From Modestobacter versicolor (GTDB lineage: Bacteria; Actinomycetota; Actinomycetes; Mycobacteriales; Geodermatophilaceae), in NCBI RefSeq assembly GCF_014195485.1, contig NZ_JACIBU010000001.1:496001-560000 (forward strand): DNA of 64,000 nucleotides. The letters run 5' to 3'. Positions within the stretch are counted from its first letter, which is position 1. Each line of letters begins with the position of its first letter. Below are positions 48,403 to 58,234 of this stretch, piece after piece. Position numbers and translations under genes: made by a program. The notes beneath the pieces were generated by a model. That model was not told where the DNA came from. It did not search any database and was given only the letters and a program-made list of their open reading frames with translations.

Positions 48403-49322
48403 TGCGCCGTCTCCTTCGCGGGCGGCTCCGGCAGCTGCTGGCCGACGGTCTGCAGCGAGCCGGCGAAGGCCTTCGGCCACACCTCGTCGATGGCGTCCGC
48501 GGACCAGCCGGCGCCGTCGGCGAACTCGACGACGACCTCGGTCGGGTGCGACCAGAGCGCGAGCCGGTCGCCGCCGATGCCGATGGCCTGGCCGGTGATC
48601 CCGGCGGCGGCGTCGGAGGCGAGGAAGGCGACCAGCCCCGCGGCGTCCTCCGGGGTGCCGAAGCCGAGCTCCTGCCGGGCGAAGGACGGCAGCGGCTCGC
48701 CCTTCTTCAGCATCTCGATGTAGGGCTGCACGAACGGCACGGTCTCGGTCATCGCCGTGGCCGCGACCGGGATGACCGCGTTCACGGTGATCTGCGCCCG
48801 GGCCAGCTCCATGGCCCAGGTGCGGACCATGCCGACGATGCCGGCCTTGGCCGCGGCGTAGTTGGTCTGGCCGAAGTTGCCGACCTGGCCGGTGGGGGAG
48901 CCGATGCAGATGACCCGCCCGCCCTCACCCTGCTCGCGCATCCGGACGGCCGCGGCGCGCGTGCAGGTGAAGGTGCCGCGCAGGTGGGTGGTGATCACGG
49001 CGTCGAACTGCTCGTCGGTCATCTTCCACAGCGTCGTGTCCCGCAGGATGCCGGCGTTGTTCACCAGCACGTCGAGGCGACCGAACTCGTCGACCGCCCG
49101 GCCGACCAGCGCCTGCGCGGCCTCGCTGGTACCGACGGGGACCACCTCGGCGACGGCGGTGCCGCCGGCCGCGGTGATCGCCGCGACGGCGGCCTCGGCG
49201 ACCTCGGCCTCGACGTCGTTCACCACGACGGCGGCGCCCGCGCGGGCCAGTTCGGTGGCGTAGGCGAGGCCGAGGCCCCGTCCGGATCCGGTGACGACGG
49301 CGACCTTGCCGGTCAGGTCCAC
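48399..49322 (-). CDS. SDR-family dehydrogenase (hydroxyacyl-CoA/17-beta-HSD4-like)
   Basis: A 307-residue SDR: VAVVTGSGRGLGLAYATELARAGAAVVVNDVEAE, VNNAGILRDTTLWKM, Ser in ICIGSPTGQVGNFGQTNYAAAKAG with YAAAK (about 159-163), then VIPVAATAMTETVPF. NDVEAE after strand 2 (Asp) favours NAD. Architecture matches multifunctional-enzyme-type (3R)-hydroxyacyl-CoA dehydrogenases, which pair with MaoC hydratases as here. GTG 49322 reads MDLTGKVAVVTG. First gene of the operon, divergent from a MarR gene. Confidence 0.93.
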   Translation of the reverse strand: MDLTGKVAVVTGSGRGLGLAYATELARAGAAVVVNDVEAEVAEAAVAAITAAGGTAVAEVVPVGTSEAAQALVGRAVDEFGRLDVLVNNAGILRDTTLWKMTDEQFDAVITTHLRGTFTCTRAAAVRMREQGEGGRVICIGSPTGQVGNFGQTNYAAAKAGIVGMVRTWAMELARAQITVNAVIPVAATAMTETVPFVQPYIEMLKKGEPLPSFARQELGFGTPEDAAGLVAFLASDAAAGITGQAIGIGGDRLALWSHPTEVVVEFADGAGWSADAIDEVWPKAFAGSLQTVGQQLPEPPAKETAQ

Positions 49323-49400
49323 GGGTGCTCCTCATCGAGACGGGGGTGGTGCGGCGACGGTAGGTGCGTATCTTGGAGGTTGTCAACGATGGAGGTGACC

Positions 49401-49829
49401 ATGGGACGCACGTTCGCCGACGACCTCGGCTTCCTGCTGTCGCGGGCCAGCGGGGTGGTCGTCCGGGCGACCAACGCGGCCCTGGCCGAGCACGGGCTGC
49501 GGGTGCGCCAGTACTCCGTGCTGGCCCTGGCCGAGGAGTCCCCGGAGGGGCTGTCGCAGCGCGAGCTCGGCACCGTGCTGGGGCTGGACCCCTCCCAGGT
49601 CGTGCTGCTCGTCGACGAGCTCGTCGCCGCCGGGCTGGTCGAGCGGCGGACGTCCCCGTCGGACCGGCGCACCCGGCTGGTGGTCGCCACCCCTGAGGGG
49701 CGGCGGGTGCGCGAGGCGGCCGGGCAGGCTGCCGACGCCGCCCTGGAGGGTCCGCTCGCGCTGCTCGGCGAGGCCGAGCGCGACCGGCTGAGGGACATGC
49801 TCACCCGGGTCTGGACCGCCGCGGGCTGA
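49401..49829 (+). CDS. MarR-family transcriptional regulator
   Basis: A 142-residue MarR protein: LGFLLSRASGVVVRATNAALAEHGLRVRQYSVLALAEESPEGLSQRELGTVLGLDPSQVVLLVDELVAAGLVERRTSPSDRRTRLV contains the whole winged HTH. ATG 49401 is preferred to ATG 49389 because GGAGGTG lies just before it. The 78-bp divergent gap (49323-49400) must hold promoters for both it and the ligase/MaoC operon, which is the likely target. Convergent with the PaaX-like gene. Confidence 0.93.
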   Translation: MGRTFADDLGFLLSRASGVVVRATNAALAEHGLRVRQYSVLALAEESPEGLSQRELGTVLGLDPSQVVLLVDELVAAGLVERRTSPSDRRTRLVVATPEGRRVREAAGQAADAALEGPLALLGEAERDRLRDMLTRVWTAAG

Positions 49830-49850
49830 CGGGGCCCCGCCGCCCGGAGG

Positions 49851-50720
49851 TCAGCGGGAGGTGGCCCGCCGGAGCGCTGCGGCAGCGGCCGGCTGGAGGG
49901 CCGCGGCCACCCGCGTGTAGAGGGCGGTGCTGGCCGCCGCCGGGTCGTCGGCGCCCAGCTGGCCGGCCGGCAGCCCGGGGTCGGTGCGCAGCAGCAGCAG
50001 CCAGTCCGCGCCCAGCAGGGTGCGCTGGGCCAGCGAGCCGGTGACCCGGGGCGGGGCGCTCCAGTCGGCGACGAACCGCAGGTGGGCGCGGCGCAGGGCG
50101 GCCACGTCCCAGGCGCGGCGCACCAGCCGGTCGACGTCGGTGCCCGGCAGCGGCCGGGCCGCGAAGGCGTCGGCGAGGTCGGCCGCCTCGGTCAGCTCGC
50201 CGGGGGCCAGCACCGCGCCGACGTCGACCGTGCCGGGGGCGATCCACAGCCCGTCGCGCAGCCCGCCGAACCCCGCCCAGGTCAGCCGGGAGCGGACCTT
50301 GTGCCGCAGGTCGCGCCGGCTCTCCGGGACCGAGTAGCTCAGCAGCGTCCACTCGCCGGGGGGATGGGCGAACGGCGCGGGCGAGCTCACCCGCTCGTCG
50401 GCCCGGCGGAGCACCCGCTCGGCCAGCGGGGTGAGCGTGTACTGGGCGGACCGGCCGACCTGCCCGCGGTCCAGCAGGCCCCGCTGGGTCATCCGCTTCA
50501 GCGTCGCCCGGGCCGCCGCCTCGGTGACGCCGAGGTCGGCCAGCACGTCCAGCAGCACGGCGGAGGGCACCGGTGGCAGCTCCTGGTCGAGCACCACCGA
50601 CCCGAGGAGGCTCAGCAGCAGCGTCTGCGGCCGGTGCGCGGGCGCGGCGGCCGGTGTCGCGCCCTGGTCCGCGCCGAGGTCCGGCCACGGGTCGTCCGGT
50701 TCAGCTGCCAGCGCGCTCAT
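49851..50720 (-). CDS. PaaX-family transcriptional repressor
   Basis: A 289-residue protein with the PaaX layout: N-terminal winged HTH PQTLLLSLLGSVVLDQELPPVPSAVLLDVLADLGVTEAAARATLKRMTQRGLLDRGQVGRSAQYTLT (about 31-97), a central domain beginning GEWTLLSYSVPESRRDLRHKVRSRLTWAGFGGLRDGLWIAPG (about 122-163) and a C-terminal helical domain. PaaX binds phenylacetyl-CoA; related proteins sense other acyl-CoAs. It is divergent from the Liv transporter genes and so may tie their expression to a CoA thioester made by the ligases nearby. Confidence 0.92.
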   Translation of the reverse strand: MSALAAEPDDPWPDLGADQGATPAAAPAHRPQTLLLSLLGSVVLDQELPPVPSAVLLDVLADLGVTEAAARATLKRMTQRGLLDRGQVGRSAQYTLTPLAERVLRRADERVSSPAPFAHPPGEWTLLSYSVPESRRDLRHKVRSRLTWAGFGGLRDGLWIAPGTVDVGAVLAPGELTEAADLADAFAARPLPGTDVDRLVRRAWDVAALRRAHLRFVADWSAPPRVTGSLAQRTLLGADWLLLLRTDPGLPAGQLGADDPAAASTALYTRVAAALQPAAAAALRRATSR

Positions 50721-50788
50721 GACCCTCCCCGGTCCTCGGCCGATTCCAGCACGAGCGGCCGGAGTCAGCCGGGACGTTAGACACAGTC

Positions 50789-50817
50789 TTGACGGACGTC
50801 GAGATGCTCTCTAGCTT
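50789..50817 (+). promoter_or_regulatory. Sigma-70-type promoter of the Liv operon
   Basis: TTGACG (50789-50794), 17-bp spacer, TAGCTT (50812-50817), 69 bp before the LivF-LivG fusion start at 50886. It is the clearest vegetative promoter in the window. Confidence 0.65.
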
Positions 50818-50885
50818 TTCGGTGACTCCGACCACAGCGACCCGTTGTCGGAGCGGCCCCCTGGCGCAGCCCTGGAAGGACGTCG

Positions 50886-52439
<1,554 letters not shown>

Positions 52440-52448
<9 letters not shown>

Positions 52449-52527
52449 GCGACCAGCGAGCGAGCATCGCAGCGAGGTCTGCGAGCGAGGAGCGGGACGA
52501 GCGCCGGAGCGGGGTCGCAGCGTGAGC
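52440..52527 (+). repeat. MIRU-like 77-bp element bridging livFG and livH
   Basis: An 11-bp direct repeat, GCAGCGTGAGC, at 52440-52450 and 52517-52527 marks a 77-bp unit between the ATPase and permease genes. The unit is rich in GCGAGCGAG-type words and carries a 26-codon reading frame (52445-52525) whose GTG overlaps the livFG stop (GTGA) and whose TGA overlaps the livH start (GTGA). Without it, the two genes would meet in one GTGA overlap. Mycobacterial MIRUs have just this size and insertion logic; the sequence itself differs. Confidence 0.75.
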
Positions 52528-53415
52528 TACTTCCTCGAGCAGGTCCTCAACGGGCTCTCCTTCGGCCTGGTGCTCAGCCTGATCGCCGCGGGCTTCGCCA
52601 TCGTCTTCACCTCCACCGGCGTGCTGAACTTCGCGCACGGGTCGGTGGTGCTGCTGGGCGCCTACCTCGTCGCCGTGCTCCACCCGACCATCGGCTTCTG
52701 GCCCTCGCTGCTGGTCGCCATGGCCGGGGCGGCGCTGGTCGGGGTGCTGATCAACACCCTGCTGGTGCGCCACCTGGCCGACCAGAACGCCGGCACCGCG
52801 GCGATCCTGATGCTCGGCGTCGACATCGTCCTGCTGACCGAGCTCACCCGGCGGATCGGCAACCAGGTGCTCACCCTGGGCGCGCCGTGGGGTGCCTCGG
52901 TGGTGCGGGTGGGAGACGTGTCCCTGCCGACCGGCCGGGTGGTCGCCGCCGGCGTGACGGTCGTGGCCTTCGCCGCGCTCTGGTACCTCTTCTCCCGCAC
53001 CGACCTCGGCGTGGGCATGCGCGCCGCCGCGGCCGACGGGCCGACCGCCTCGCTGATGGGCATCCGGCTGTCCCGCACCGCGGCCACCGGCTGGGCGCTC
53101 GCGGGGGTGCTGGCCGCCGTCGCCGGTGTCTTCCTCACCTCGTTCCCCGCCCCCGGGGTGGCCCCGACGGTCGCGCTCAGCGCCTTCGCCGCGATCCCGG
53201 CCTGGGTGCTCGGCGGCTTCGACTCGGTGCCCGGCGCCGTCGTGGGCGGCCTGGTCATCGGGCTCACCAGCGCGCTGGTCACCGGCTACGAGGGCGACCT
53301 CGAGCGGTTCGTCGGCACCGGCTTCGGCGAGATCGCCCCCTACGTCGTCATGATCATCGTCCTGCTCGTGCGGCCCTCGGGCCTGCTGGGCAGCAAGGAG
53401 GCCGTCCGTGTCTGA
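52522..53415 (+). CDS. livH: Branched-chain-amino-acid-type ABC permease LivH
   Basis: A 297-residue LivH-type permease with eight or so helices: SYFLEQVLNGLSFGLVLSLIAAGFAIVFTSTGVLNFAHGSVVLLGAYL is the classic N-terminus, and DLGVGMRAAAADGPTASLMGIRLSRTAATGWALAGVLAAVAG is the coupling loop. GTG 52522 overlaps the mini-ORF stop of the MIRU-like element. In the context of acyl-CoA ligases, the cargo may be a carboxylic acid rather than an amino acid (inference). Confidence 0.95.
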   Translation: MSYFLEQVLNGLSFGLVLSLIAAGFAIVFTSTGVLNFAHGSVVLLGAYLVAVLHPTIGFWPSLLVAMAGAALVGVLINTLLVRHLADQNAGTAAILMLGVDIVLLTELTRRIGNQVLTLGAPWGASVVRVGDVSLPTGRVVAAGVTVVAFAALWYLFSRTDLGVGMRAAAADGPTASLMGIRLSRTAATGWALAGVLAAVAGVFLTSFPAPGVAPTVALSAFAAIPAWVLGGFDSVPGAVVGGLVIGLTSALVTGYEGDLERFVGTGFGEIAPYVVMIIVLLVRPSGLLGSKEAVRV

Positions 53416-54568
53416 GCTGCCGCGCCGGGTCGCCGGCGCCGTGCTCGTGCTGGTCGCCCTCGCCCTGCCCCTGGTGCTGTCGGACTTCTGGCTGCAGACC
53501 GGCCTGTTCGTGATGGCCACCGCCATCGGTGCGGTCGGGCTCACCCTGCTGGTCGGCGTCGCCGGGCAGCTGTCGCTCGGGCACGCCGCCTTCGCCGCGA
53601 TCGGCGCCTACGTCTACGCCTGGTCCTCCGGCGAGTCGACGACGACGGTCGACGGGGCCGGCCTGCCGCCGCTCGTCGGGCTGCTGCTCGCCGCGGTGGT
53701 CAGCGCGCTGGTCGGGGCCGCGTTCTCCCCGGTCGCCGGCCGGTTGCGCGGCATCTACCTGGGGCTGGCCACGCTGGGGCTGGTCTTCGTCGTCCGGCAC
53801 CTGCTGGTCAACCTGGACCAGTGGACCGGCGGGTTCACCGGCCGCTCGGTCGAGCCCTTCGCCCTCGGCGGCTTCAGCTTCAGCAACTCCGACCCCGACT
53901 ACCTCGCCGTGGGCGGCGTGGAGTTCGAGGGGCTGCACCGGCTCTGGTACCTGTTCCTCGTCCTCGCCGTGGCCGCCTGCTGGCTGGCCGGGAACCTGCG
54001 GTCGGGTCGCACCGGGCGGGCCTGGGCGAACGTCCGGGACTCCGAGACCGCCGCGGCGGCCATGGGGATCGGGGTGGCCCGGGCCAAGGCGTCGGTGTTC
54101 GTCGTCTCCTCGGCCTACGCCGGGCTGACCGGGGCGATGCTCGCGCTGGCCTACGGGCGGGTGGCCCCCGACGTCTTCAGCCTCACCGCGTCCGTCGACT
54201 TCCTGGTGATGATCGTGCTCGGCGGGCTGGGCTCGGTGGGTGGCGCGGTCGTGGGGGCGCTGTTCGTCACCGCCCTGCCGCTGGTGCTCGCCGAGTACAG
54301 CTCCGCGCTGCCGTTCCTGGCCGCGCCCGGGTCCGGCGGGCTGGACCCCTCGACGGCCTCCCGGCTGGTCTACGGGCTGGCGATCATCGCCGTCCTGCTG
54401 TTCCTCCGCGGCGGGCTGGCCGGTGCGGCCCGCCGGCTCCGGCAGCGCACCTCCCGCGGCTCCACCGCGCCCCCGGCGGGCCCCGCCCCGCGCGACCCCC
54501 TCAGCACCGATGACGTCGGCCGCCCGGCCGCGGTCACTCCATCACGGTCGAAGGAGACCACCCGATGA
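53408..54568 (+). CDS. livM: Branched-chain-amino-acid-type ABC permease LivM
   Basis: A 386-residue LivM-type permease: LTLLVGVAGQLSLGHAAFAAIGAYVYAW, GRLRGIYLGLATLGLVFVVRHLLVNLDQWTGGFTGRSV, and the coupling region RAWANVRDSETAAAAMGIGVARAKASVFVVSSAYAGLTGAMLAL. It has a Pro/Ala-rich cytoplasmic tail of about 50 residues. GTG 53408 lies 8 bases before the end of livH, and the stop overlaps the binding-protein start (ATGA). Confidence 0.95.
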   Translation: MSELPRRVAGAVLVLVALALPLVLSDFWLQTGLFVMATAIGAVGLTLLVGVAGQLSLGHAAFAAIGAYVYAWSSGESTTTVDGAGLPPLVGLLLAAVVSALVGAAFSPVAGRLRGIYLGLATLGLVFVVRHLLVNLDQWTGGFTGRSVEPFALGGFSFSNSDPDYLAVGGVEFEGLHRLWYLFLVLAVAACWLAGNLRSGRTGRAWANVRDSETAAAAMGIGVARAKASVFVVSSAYAGLTGAMLALAYGRVAPDVFSLTASVDFLVMIVLGGLGSVGGAVVGALFVTALPLVLAEYSSALPFLAAPGSGGLDPSTASRLVYGLAIIAVLLFLRGGLAGAARRLRQRTSRGSTAPPAGPAPRDPLSTDDVGRPAAVTPSRSKETTR

Positions 54569-55833
54569 AGCACCTGCCCCGCGCCCGTGCCCTCTCGCTC
54601 GCGGCCGTCACCGCACTCGCGCTGGCCGCCTGCAGCACCACCGACCCCGACGACGCCGGTGGCTCCGACAGCGCGGGCTCGGGCGACGTGGAGACCGGCA
54701 ACGGCGTCTCCGACAGCGAGATCCGGATCGGCATGCTCACCGACCTCTCCGGGCCGTTCGCCGCCGGCGCCGCGGTGCAGGTCACCGAGACGCAGGCCTA
54801 CTGGGACCAGGTCAACGCCGACGGCGGGGTCTGCGAGCGCGACGTCGTCGTCGACGTGCAGGACCACGGCTACGACCCGCAGCGGGCGGTGACCCTCTAC
54901 CGCAGCATGGCCCCCGACGTCATCGCGCTGCAGCAGGTCCTCGGCGGCCCGACCAGCGCCGCGGTGCTGCCGCTGGCCGAGCAGGACCAGGTCTACGTCG
55001 GGGGCGTCGGCTGGACGGGCTCGGCGCTCGCGTACGAGAACAACCAGCTGCCCGGCGCCTCCTACGCCATCGAGGGGGCCAACGCGATCGACTACCTGGT
55101 CGACGAGCTGGGCGTCGCCGAGGGCGCGAAGGTCGGCGTCGTCTACTTCGCCGGCGACTACGGCGCCGACGCGCTCGCCGGTGCCGAGCACGCCGCCGAG
55201 GAGCGCGGGCTGGAGATCGTCGCGCAGGAGATCACCTCGGCGACGACGGACCTCTCCTCCCAGGCGTCCGCGCTCGCCCAGGAGGGCGTGGCCGGCGTCG
55301 TGCTGGCCGCCGCCCCCACCCAGCTCGCCTCGCTGGCCGGCGTGCTCGCCTCGCAGGGCGCCGACGTCCCGCTGATCGGGATGAACCCGACCTTCAACCC
55401 CTCGCTGCTGACCACCCCGGCGGCCGACGCCCTGCTGGCGAACGCCTACTCGATCACCAGCGTCGCGCCGTACGCCTCGGACGCGGAGGGCGTGCAGACG
55501 GCCAACGAGCTGTACACCCAGGCCGACCCCGACGGTGCGATCGGCTGGGAGGTGCCGCTGGCCTACGTGCAGGCCGAGCTGCTCAAGCAGTCGCTGGACG
55601 GGGCCTGCGAGTCCGGTGACCTGACGCCCGAGGGCGTCGTCGCGGCGCTGCGCGAGAGCACGTCGGTGGACACCCGCGGGCTGCTCCCGGACGGCCTGGA
55701 CTACTCGGAGGTCGGCCAGTCGCCGACCACCACCGTGTACCTGTCCAAGGTCGACGCGGACGCCCCGGCCGGGCTCGCCCTGCTGGAGGAGCTGAGCGGG
55801 CCCAGCGCGGAGTCCTTCCGCTACGGGGACTGA
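54565..55833 (+). CDS. livK: Branched-chain-amino-acid-type substrate-binding lipoprotein LivK
   Basis: A 422-residue Peripla_BP_6 lipoprotein: signal peptide with lipobox ALAAC (about 18-22), an acidic linker, then IRIGMLTDLSGPFAAGAAVQVTETQAYWDQVNADGG and VLGGPTSAAVLPLAEQDQVYVGG. It delivers substrate to LivHM. Length and layout match binding proteins used for aromatic acids and amides as well as for amino acids. GAAGGAGACCACCCG precedes ATG 54565, a good ribosome site despite the overlap with livM. Confidence 0.93.
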   Translation: MKHLPRARALSLAAVTALALAACSTTDPDDAGGSDSAGSGDVETGNGVSDSEIRIGMLTDLSGPFAAGAAVQVTETQAYWDQVNADGGVCERDVVVDVQDHGYDPQRAVTLYRSMAPDVIALQQVLGGPTSAAVLPLAEQDQVYVGGVGWTGSALAYENNQLPGASYAIEGANAIDYLVDELGVAEGAKVGVVYFAGDYGADALAGAEHAAEERGLEIVAQEITSATTDLSSQASALAQEGVAGVVLAAAPTQLASLAGVLASQGADVPLIGMNPTFNPSLLTTPAADALLANAYSITSVAPYASDAEGVQTANELYTQADPDGAIGWEVPLAYVQAELLKQSLDGACESGDLTPEGVVAALRESTSVDTRGLLPDGLDYSEVGQSPTTTVYLSKVDADAPAGLALLEELSGPSAESFRYGD

Positions 55834-55836
55834 CCG

Positions 55837-57399
55837 GTGGCCGCACTCGCCGTGAGCGAGCTGCGGGTACCGGCCACCGGCCCGGCGGACGGCGTCCTGG
55901 GTGACGTCCTCCGCCGGGCCGTCCGGCTCGCGCCCGACGCGGTCCTGCTCTCCACCCCGGAGACGGGCGAGCGCTGGACCGCCACCGAGCTGCTGGACGC
56001 CGCGGGGTCCGTGGCCGCCGGGCTGCTCGCCCGGCACGCGCCGGGCGCCCGGGTCGCGACCTGCCTGGGCAACGGGCCGGCGGCCGTGCTCCTGCAGCTG
56101 GGCACGGCGCTGGCGGGCATGACGCTGGTGCCGGTGAACCCGCGCTCGCGGCCCGCGGAGGTGGAGCACGCGCTCCGGCTGTCCGGCGCGGTCCTCGCGG
56201 TGGCCGCCGAGGAGGTCGCCGGCAACCCGGTGGCCGACCTCTGCGCCGCCGTCGAGGGGGTCGACGTCGTCCGGGTGGGCGTGGACTGGCGGGCGGCCGT
56301 GCCGTGGGCGACGCCGGGTGAGCTGCCGGCCGTGGACCCGCAGTCGCTGGCCCAGGTGCAGTTCACCTCCGGGACGACCGGCCGGGCCAAGGGCGTGCGG
56401 ATCACCCACGCCGGGATGGTCGCGACCGGGACGGCGTTCGCCGAGCGGCTGGGCCCGACCACCGGCCGGGTCTGGTGCAACCCGATGCCGCTGTTCCACA
56501 CCGCCGGCAACGTCCTCGGCGTGGTCGGGGCGCTGGCGTCGGGCGCCGAGCACGTCGTGCTGCCCTTCGCGCCGGGCCCGGTGCTCCGGGTCGTCGAGGA
56601 GCGGCAGGTGACGCTGCTGTCGGCCGCGCCCACCCTGCTGGACCTGCTCGCCGCCCACCCCGACCTGGCCCGCACCGACCTGTCGTCCCTGCGGGTGCTG
56701 TTCACCGGCGGCATGACCGTCACCCCGGCCTTCGTCGACCGGGTCGAGCAGGTCTTCGGTGCGCGGCTGTCGATCACGTTCGGCATGACCGAGACCTGCG
56801 GCGCCGTGCTGCAGACGTCGCCGGAGGACCCCGACCCGGTGCGCCGGGAGACCGTGGGGGCACCGCTGGCGGGCACCGACGTCCGGATCGCCGGCCCGGA
56901 CGGCGCCGCCGTGGCACCGGGGACACCGGGGGAGCTGTGGGTCCGCGGCGAGCGGATCACCCGCGGCTACCTCGACGACCCGGTCGCGACCGCCGAGGCG
57001 ATCGACGCCGACGGCTGGCTGCACACCGGCGACCTGGCCGAGATGGACGGCCGGGGCGCCTGCCGGGTGGTCGGCCGGCTCAAGGACATGATCAAGACCG
57101 GCGGGGAGAACGTCTCGCCGGTCGAGGTCGAGGAGGTGCTGGTGGCCCACCCCGACATCGCCCGGGCCGCCGTCGTCGGCGTCCCCGACCCGCGGTGGGG
57201 CGAGCTGGTGGTGGCCTTCGTCGTCCCGGCCGGTGACCGGGACCCGAGCCCGGACGAGCTGACCCGGCACTGCCGCGACCGGCTCTCCCCGTTCAAGGTG
57301 CCCCGCCACTGGCGGGTGGTCGACGAGCTGCCGATGACCGCCTCGGCCAAGGTGCAGCGCGCGGAGCTGCGCCGGATCGCCGCGGCGGACGCCGGATGA
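55837..57399 (+). CDS. Acyl-CoA synthetase (AMP-forming ligase)
   Basis: A 520-residue ANL-family ligase: [21 protein letters not shown] (about 173-193), [29 protein letters not shown] (A5), [38 protein letters not shown] and C-terminal catalytic Lys in [14 protein letters not shown]. It lies 3 bp after livK, so uptake and CoA activation appear to be linked. GTG 55837 gives [13 protein letters not shown]. Second ligase of the region; overlaps the next gene as ATGA. Confidence 0.94.
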   Translation: MAALAVSELRVPATGPADGVLGDVLRRAVRLAPDAVLLSTPETGERWTATELLDAAGSVAAGLLARHAPGARVATCLGNGPAAVLLQLGTALAGMTLVPVNPRSRPAEVEHALRLSGAVLAVAAEEVAGNPVADLCAAVEGVDVVRVGVDWRAAVPWATPGELPAVDPQSLAQVQFTSGTTGRAKGVRITHAGMVATGTAFAERLGPTTGRVWCNPMPLFHTAGNVLGVVGALASGAEHVVLPFAPGPVLRVVEERQVTLLSAAPTLLDLLAAHPDLARTDLSSLRVLFTGGMTVTPAFVDRVEQVFGARLSITFGMTETCGAVLQTSPEDPDPVRRETVGAPLAGTDVRIAGPDGAAVAPGTPGELWVRGERITRGYLDDPVATAEAIDADGWLHTGDLAEMDGRGACRVVGRLKDMIKTGGENVSPVEVEEVLVAHPDIARAAVVGVPDPRWGELVVAFVVPAGDRDPSPDELTRHCRDRLSPFKVPRHWRVVDELPMTASAKVQRAELRRIAAADAG

Positions 57400-58172
57400 G
57401 GGCGGCGCTGCTGGCCGACCTGGCGGCCGAGGGTTCGGCGCTCGAGGAGCTGCTCGTGCCGCTCGACGCCGCGGGCTGGGCGCGGCCCACCCCGGCGGCG
57501 GGCTGGTCGGTCGCCGCCCAGGTGGCGCACCTGGCCTGGACCGACGACGTGGCCCTGCTCGCCGTGACCGACCCCGCGGCCTTCGCCGCTCGCGCAGCCG
57601 TTGACCCGGCGGGGGGCGGGGACCGCGGCGCGTCGACGGGCGCCGGCTTCGCGCCGGAGGTGCTGCTGGCCCGGTGGCGCGCCGGCCGGCAGCGGCTGCT
57701 CGATGCGCTGGCCGCCGCGCCCGAGGGCGCCCGGCTGCCCTGGTTCGGCCCGCCGATGAGCGTGGCGTCGATGGCGACCGCCCGGCTGATGGAGACCTGG
57801 GCGCACGGGGTCGACGTCCGCGATGCGCTCGGCCGGGCCGTCGAGGGGTCCCGACGGCTGGACCACGTCGCCCACCTCGGCGTCCGCACCCGGGCCTTCG
57901 CGTTCGGCGCCCACGGGCTGCCCGCCCCCGAGCAGCCGATCCGCGTCGAGCTCACCCGGGCCGACGGGTCGCGGTGGGCCGACGGTCCCGAGGACGCCGG
58001 GCAGCGCGTGACCGGGCCGCTGCTCGACTTCTGCCTGCGGGTGGTCCAACGCCGCCCGCGCGCGGCCCTGCAGCTGGTCGCCGTGGGCCCGGACGCCGAC
58101 CGGTGGCTGGACGTCGCCCAGGCGTTCGCCGGGGAGCCCGGCGCCGGCAGCGAGGGCCCGCGCCGGTCCTGA
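57396..58172 (+). CDS. TIGR03084-family DinB-like metal-binding protein
   Basis: A 258-residue protein with a DinB/mycothiol-maleylpyruvate-isomerase-type N-terminal bundle: [30 protein letters not shown] (His near 48), [15 protein letters not shown] and [24 protein letters not shown] provide the three His metal ligands. The C-terminal part ([15 protein letters not shown]...[22 protein letters not shown]) is typical of TIGR03084. Function is undefined; mycothiol-dependent chemistry is a guess. Last gene of the Liv operon, coupled to the ligase (ATGA). Confidence 0.92.
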   Translation: MRAALLADLAAEGSALEELLVPLDAAGWARPTPAAGWSVAAQVAHLAWTDDVALLAVTDPAAFAARAAVDPAGGGDRGASTGAGFAPEVLLARWRAGRQRLLDALAAAPEGARLPWFGPPMSVASMATARLMETWAHGVDVRDALGRAVEGSRRLDHVAHLGVRTRAFAFGAHGLPAPEQPIRVELTRADGSRWADGPEDAGQRVTGPLLDFCLRVVQRRPRAALQLVAVGPDADRWLDVAQAFAGEPGAGSEGPRRS

Positions 58173-58192
58173 CCAGCGCCGGACGTGCGGAA

Positions 58193-58219
58193 GCCCCGGC
58201 CCGCAGCGCGGACCGGGGC
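58193..58219. terminator. Bidirectional hairpin between TIGR03084 gene and katG
   Basis: GCCCCGG-C-CCGC and GCGG-A-CCGGGGC with a 3-base loop and one internal mismatch, between the convergent stops at 58172 and 58235. Confidence 0.7.
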
Positions 58220-58234
58220 ATCCAGACGAGGTGC

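Noticed and set aside
49360-49400. MarR operator in the gap before 49401
   Set aside because: ATCTTGGAGGTTGTCAACGAT has only a weak dyad; the match is too poor to call a site.
54370-57309. 979-codon minus-strand frame opposite livM, livK and the ligase
   Set aside because: Purely a shadow of three well-recognised plus-strand genes.
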